From NCBI GenBank assembly GCA_021790615.1, contig JAJYGW010000139.1, forward strand, positions 1 to 5,007: a stretch of 5,007 nt of DNA, given 5' to 3'. Each line of letters opens with the position of its first letter. The first letter of the stretch is position 1. The translations under genes and the position numbers were made by a program. Positions 4,907 to 5,007 of this stretch are shown piece after piece. A model generated the notes under the pieces. That model was not told the origin of the DNA. It was given only the letters and a program-made list of their open reading frames with translations, and made no database searches. The DNA is from Actinomycetes bacterium (GTDB lineage: Bacteria; Actinomycetota; Acidimicrobiia; Acidimicrobiales; JAKAOS01).

Positions 4907-5007
4907 AACAGTGGGGACACATCGCCTGTCCCTGGATCTGCTGTCGGCGGGGGCTCCGCCGATGTGCGAGGATAGGTACTCGCACCGTCGCACCTGGTGC
5001 TCACGGC
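4907..5007 (+). other. Region downstream of ylxR with three consecutive stem-loops
   Basis: There is no recognisable gene here, although infB is expected next. Three perfect stems occur in series: GGGACA/TGTCCC (4914-4919/4927-4932, 7-nt loop), TCGGCGG/CCGCCGA (4944-4950/4956-4962, 5-nt loop) and GTGCGAG/CTCGCAC (4964-4970/4979-4985, 8-nt loop). The last two are separated by one base. None is followed by a T tract, so intrinsic termination is not indicated. They may form a structured leader for the next gene or a processing/stability element. Confidence 0.5.

Noticed and set aside
4971..4981. TAGGTACTC shared with the minus strand before the cpaB-like gene (2054 to 2046) as a common promoter motif
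   Set aside because: A 9-base match between two sites is expected many times by chance among all pairs in 5 kb of both strands, neither site has a -35, and the hexamer lacks the final T.
4997..5007. GTG at 4997 as the infB start
   Set aside because: No Shine-Dalgarno sequence precedes it and only three codons are visible, so the identity cannot be supported.

Overview
The window is GC-rich DNA with strongly G/C-biased third codon positions. It carries parts of two housekeeping-type gene clusters that point away from each other. The combination of a CpaB-like SAF protein, a stand-alone CpaE-like ATPase without a receiver domain, CpaF, and a rimP-nusA-ylxR cluster with overlapping genes suggests an actinobacterium (Actinomycetota). 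An Acidimicrobiia-like lineage is possible, but this is inference from gene order and composition, not from a marker gene.

Left part (1-2017, minus strand): the first three genes of a Tad/Flp pilus locus, transcribed right to left. They are a membrane-anchored SAF-domain protein of the CpaB/RcpC type (1346-2017), a MinD/ParA-fold CpaE-like ATPase with a degenerate P-loop (555-1349), and the N-terminal 186 residues of the CpaF/TadA secretion ATPase (1-558, cut by the window edge). Both junctions are 4-bp ATGA overlaps, so the genes are probably translationally coupled in one operon. CpaB is expected to act at the envelope, CpaE-like to position the machine, and CpaF to power pilus assembly.

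Middle (2018-2626): about 600 bp between the divergent operons with no convincing gene. It holds several perfect inverted repeats, two GC palindromes, a 12-bp tandem duplication and one DnaA-box-like 9-mer. At its right end is a compact regulatory block for the rimP operon: an extended -10 promoter, an inverted repeat around the predicted transcription start, a strong terminator-like hairpin with a T tract, and a good Shine-Dalgarno sequence.

Right part (2627-4906, plus strand): rimP (30S maturation), nusA (transcription elongation/termination factor with a long acidic tail) and ylxR/rnpM (small RNA-binding protein). This is the usual rimP-nusA-ylxR-infB cluster linking transcription and ribosome/translation-initiation functions. 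The last 101 bp hold three consecutive stem-loops. The start of infB, the expected next gene, is not visible.

I do not see a clearly undescribed system here. The most interesting signals are the probable leader attenuator before rimP-nusA, the structured ylxR-downstream region, the lysine-less P-loop of the CpaE-like protein and the acidic extension of NusA.
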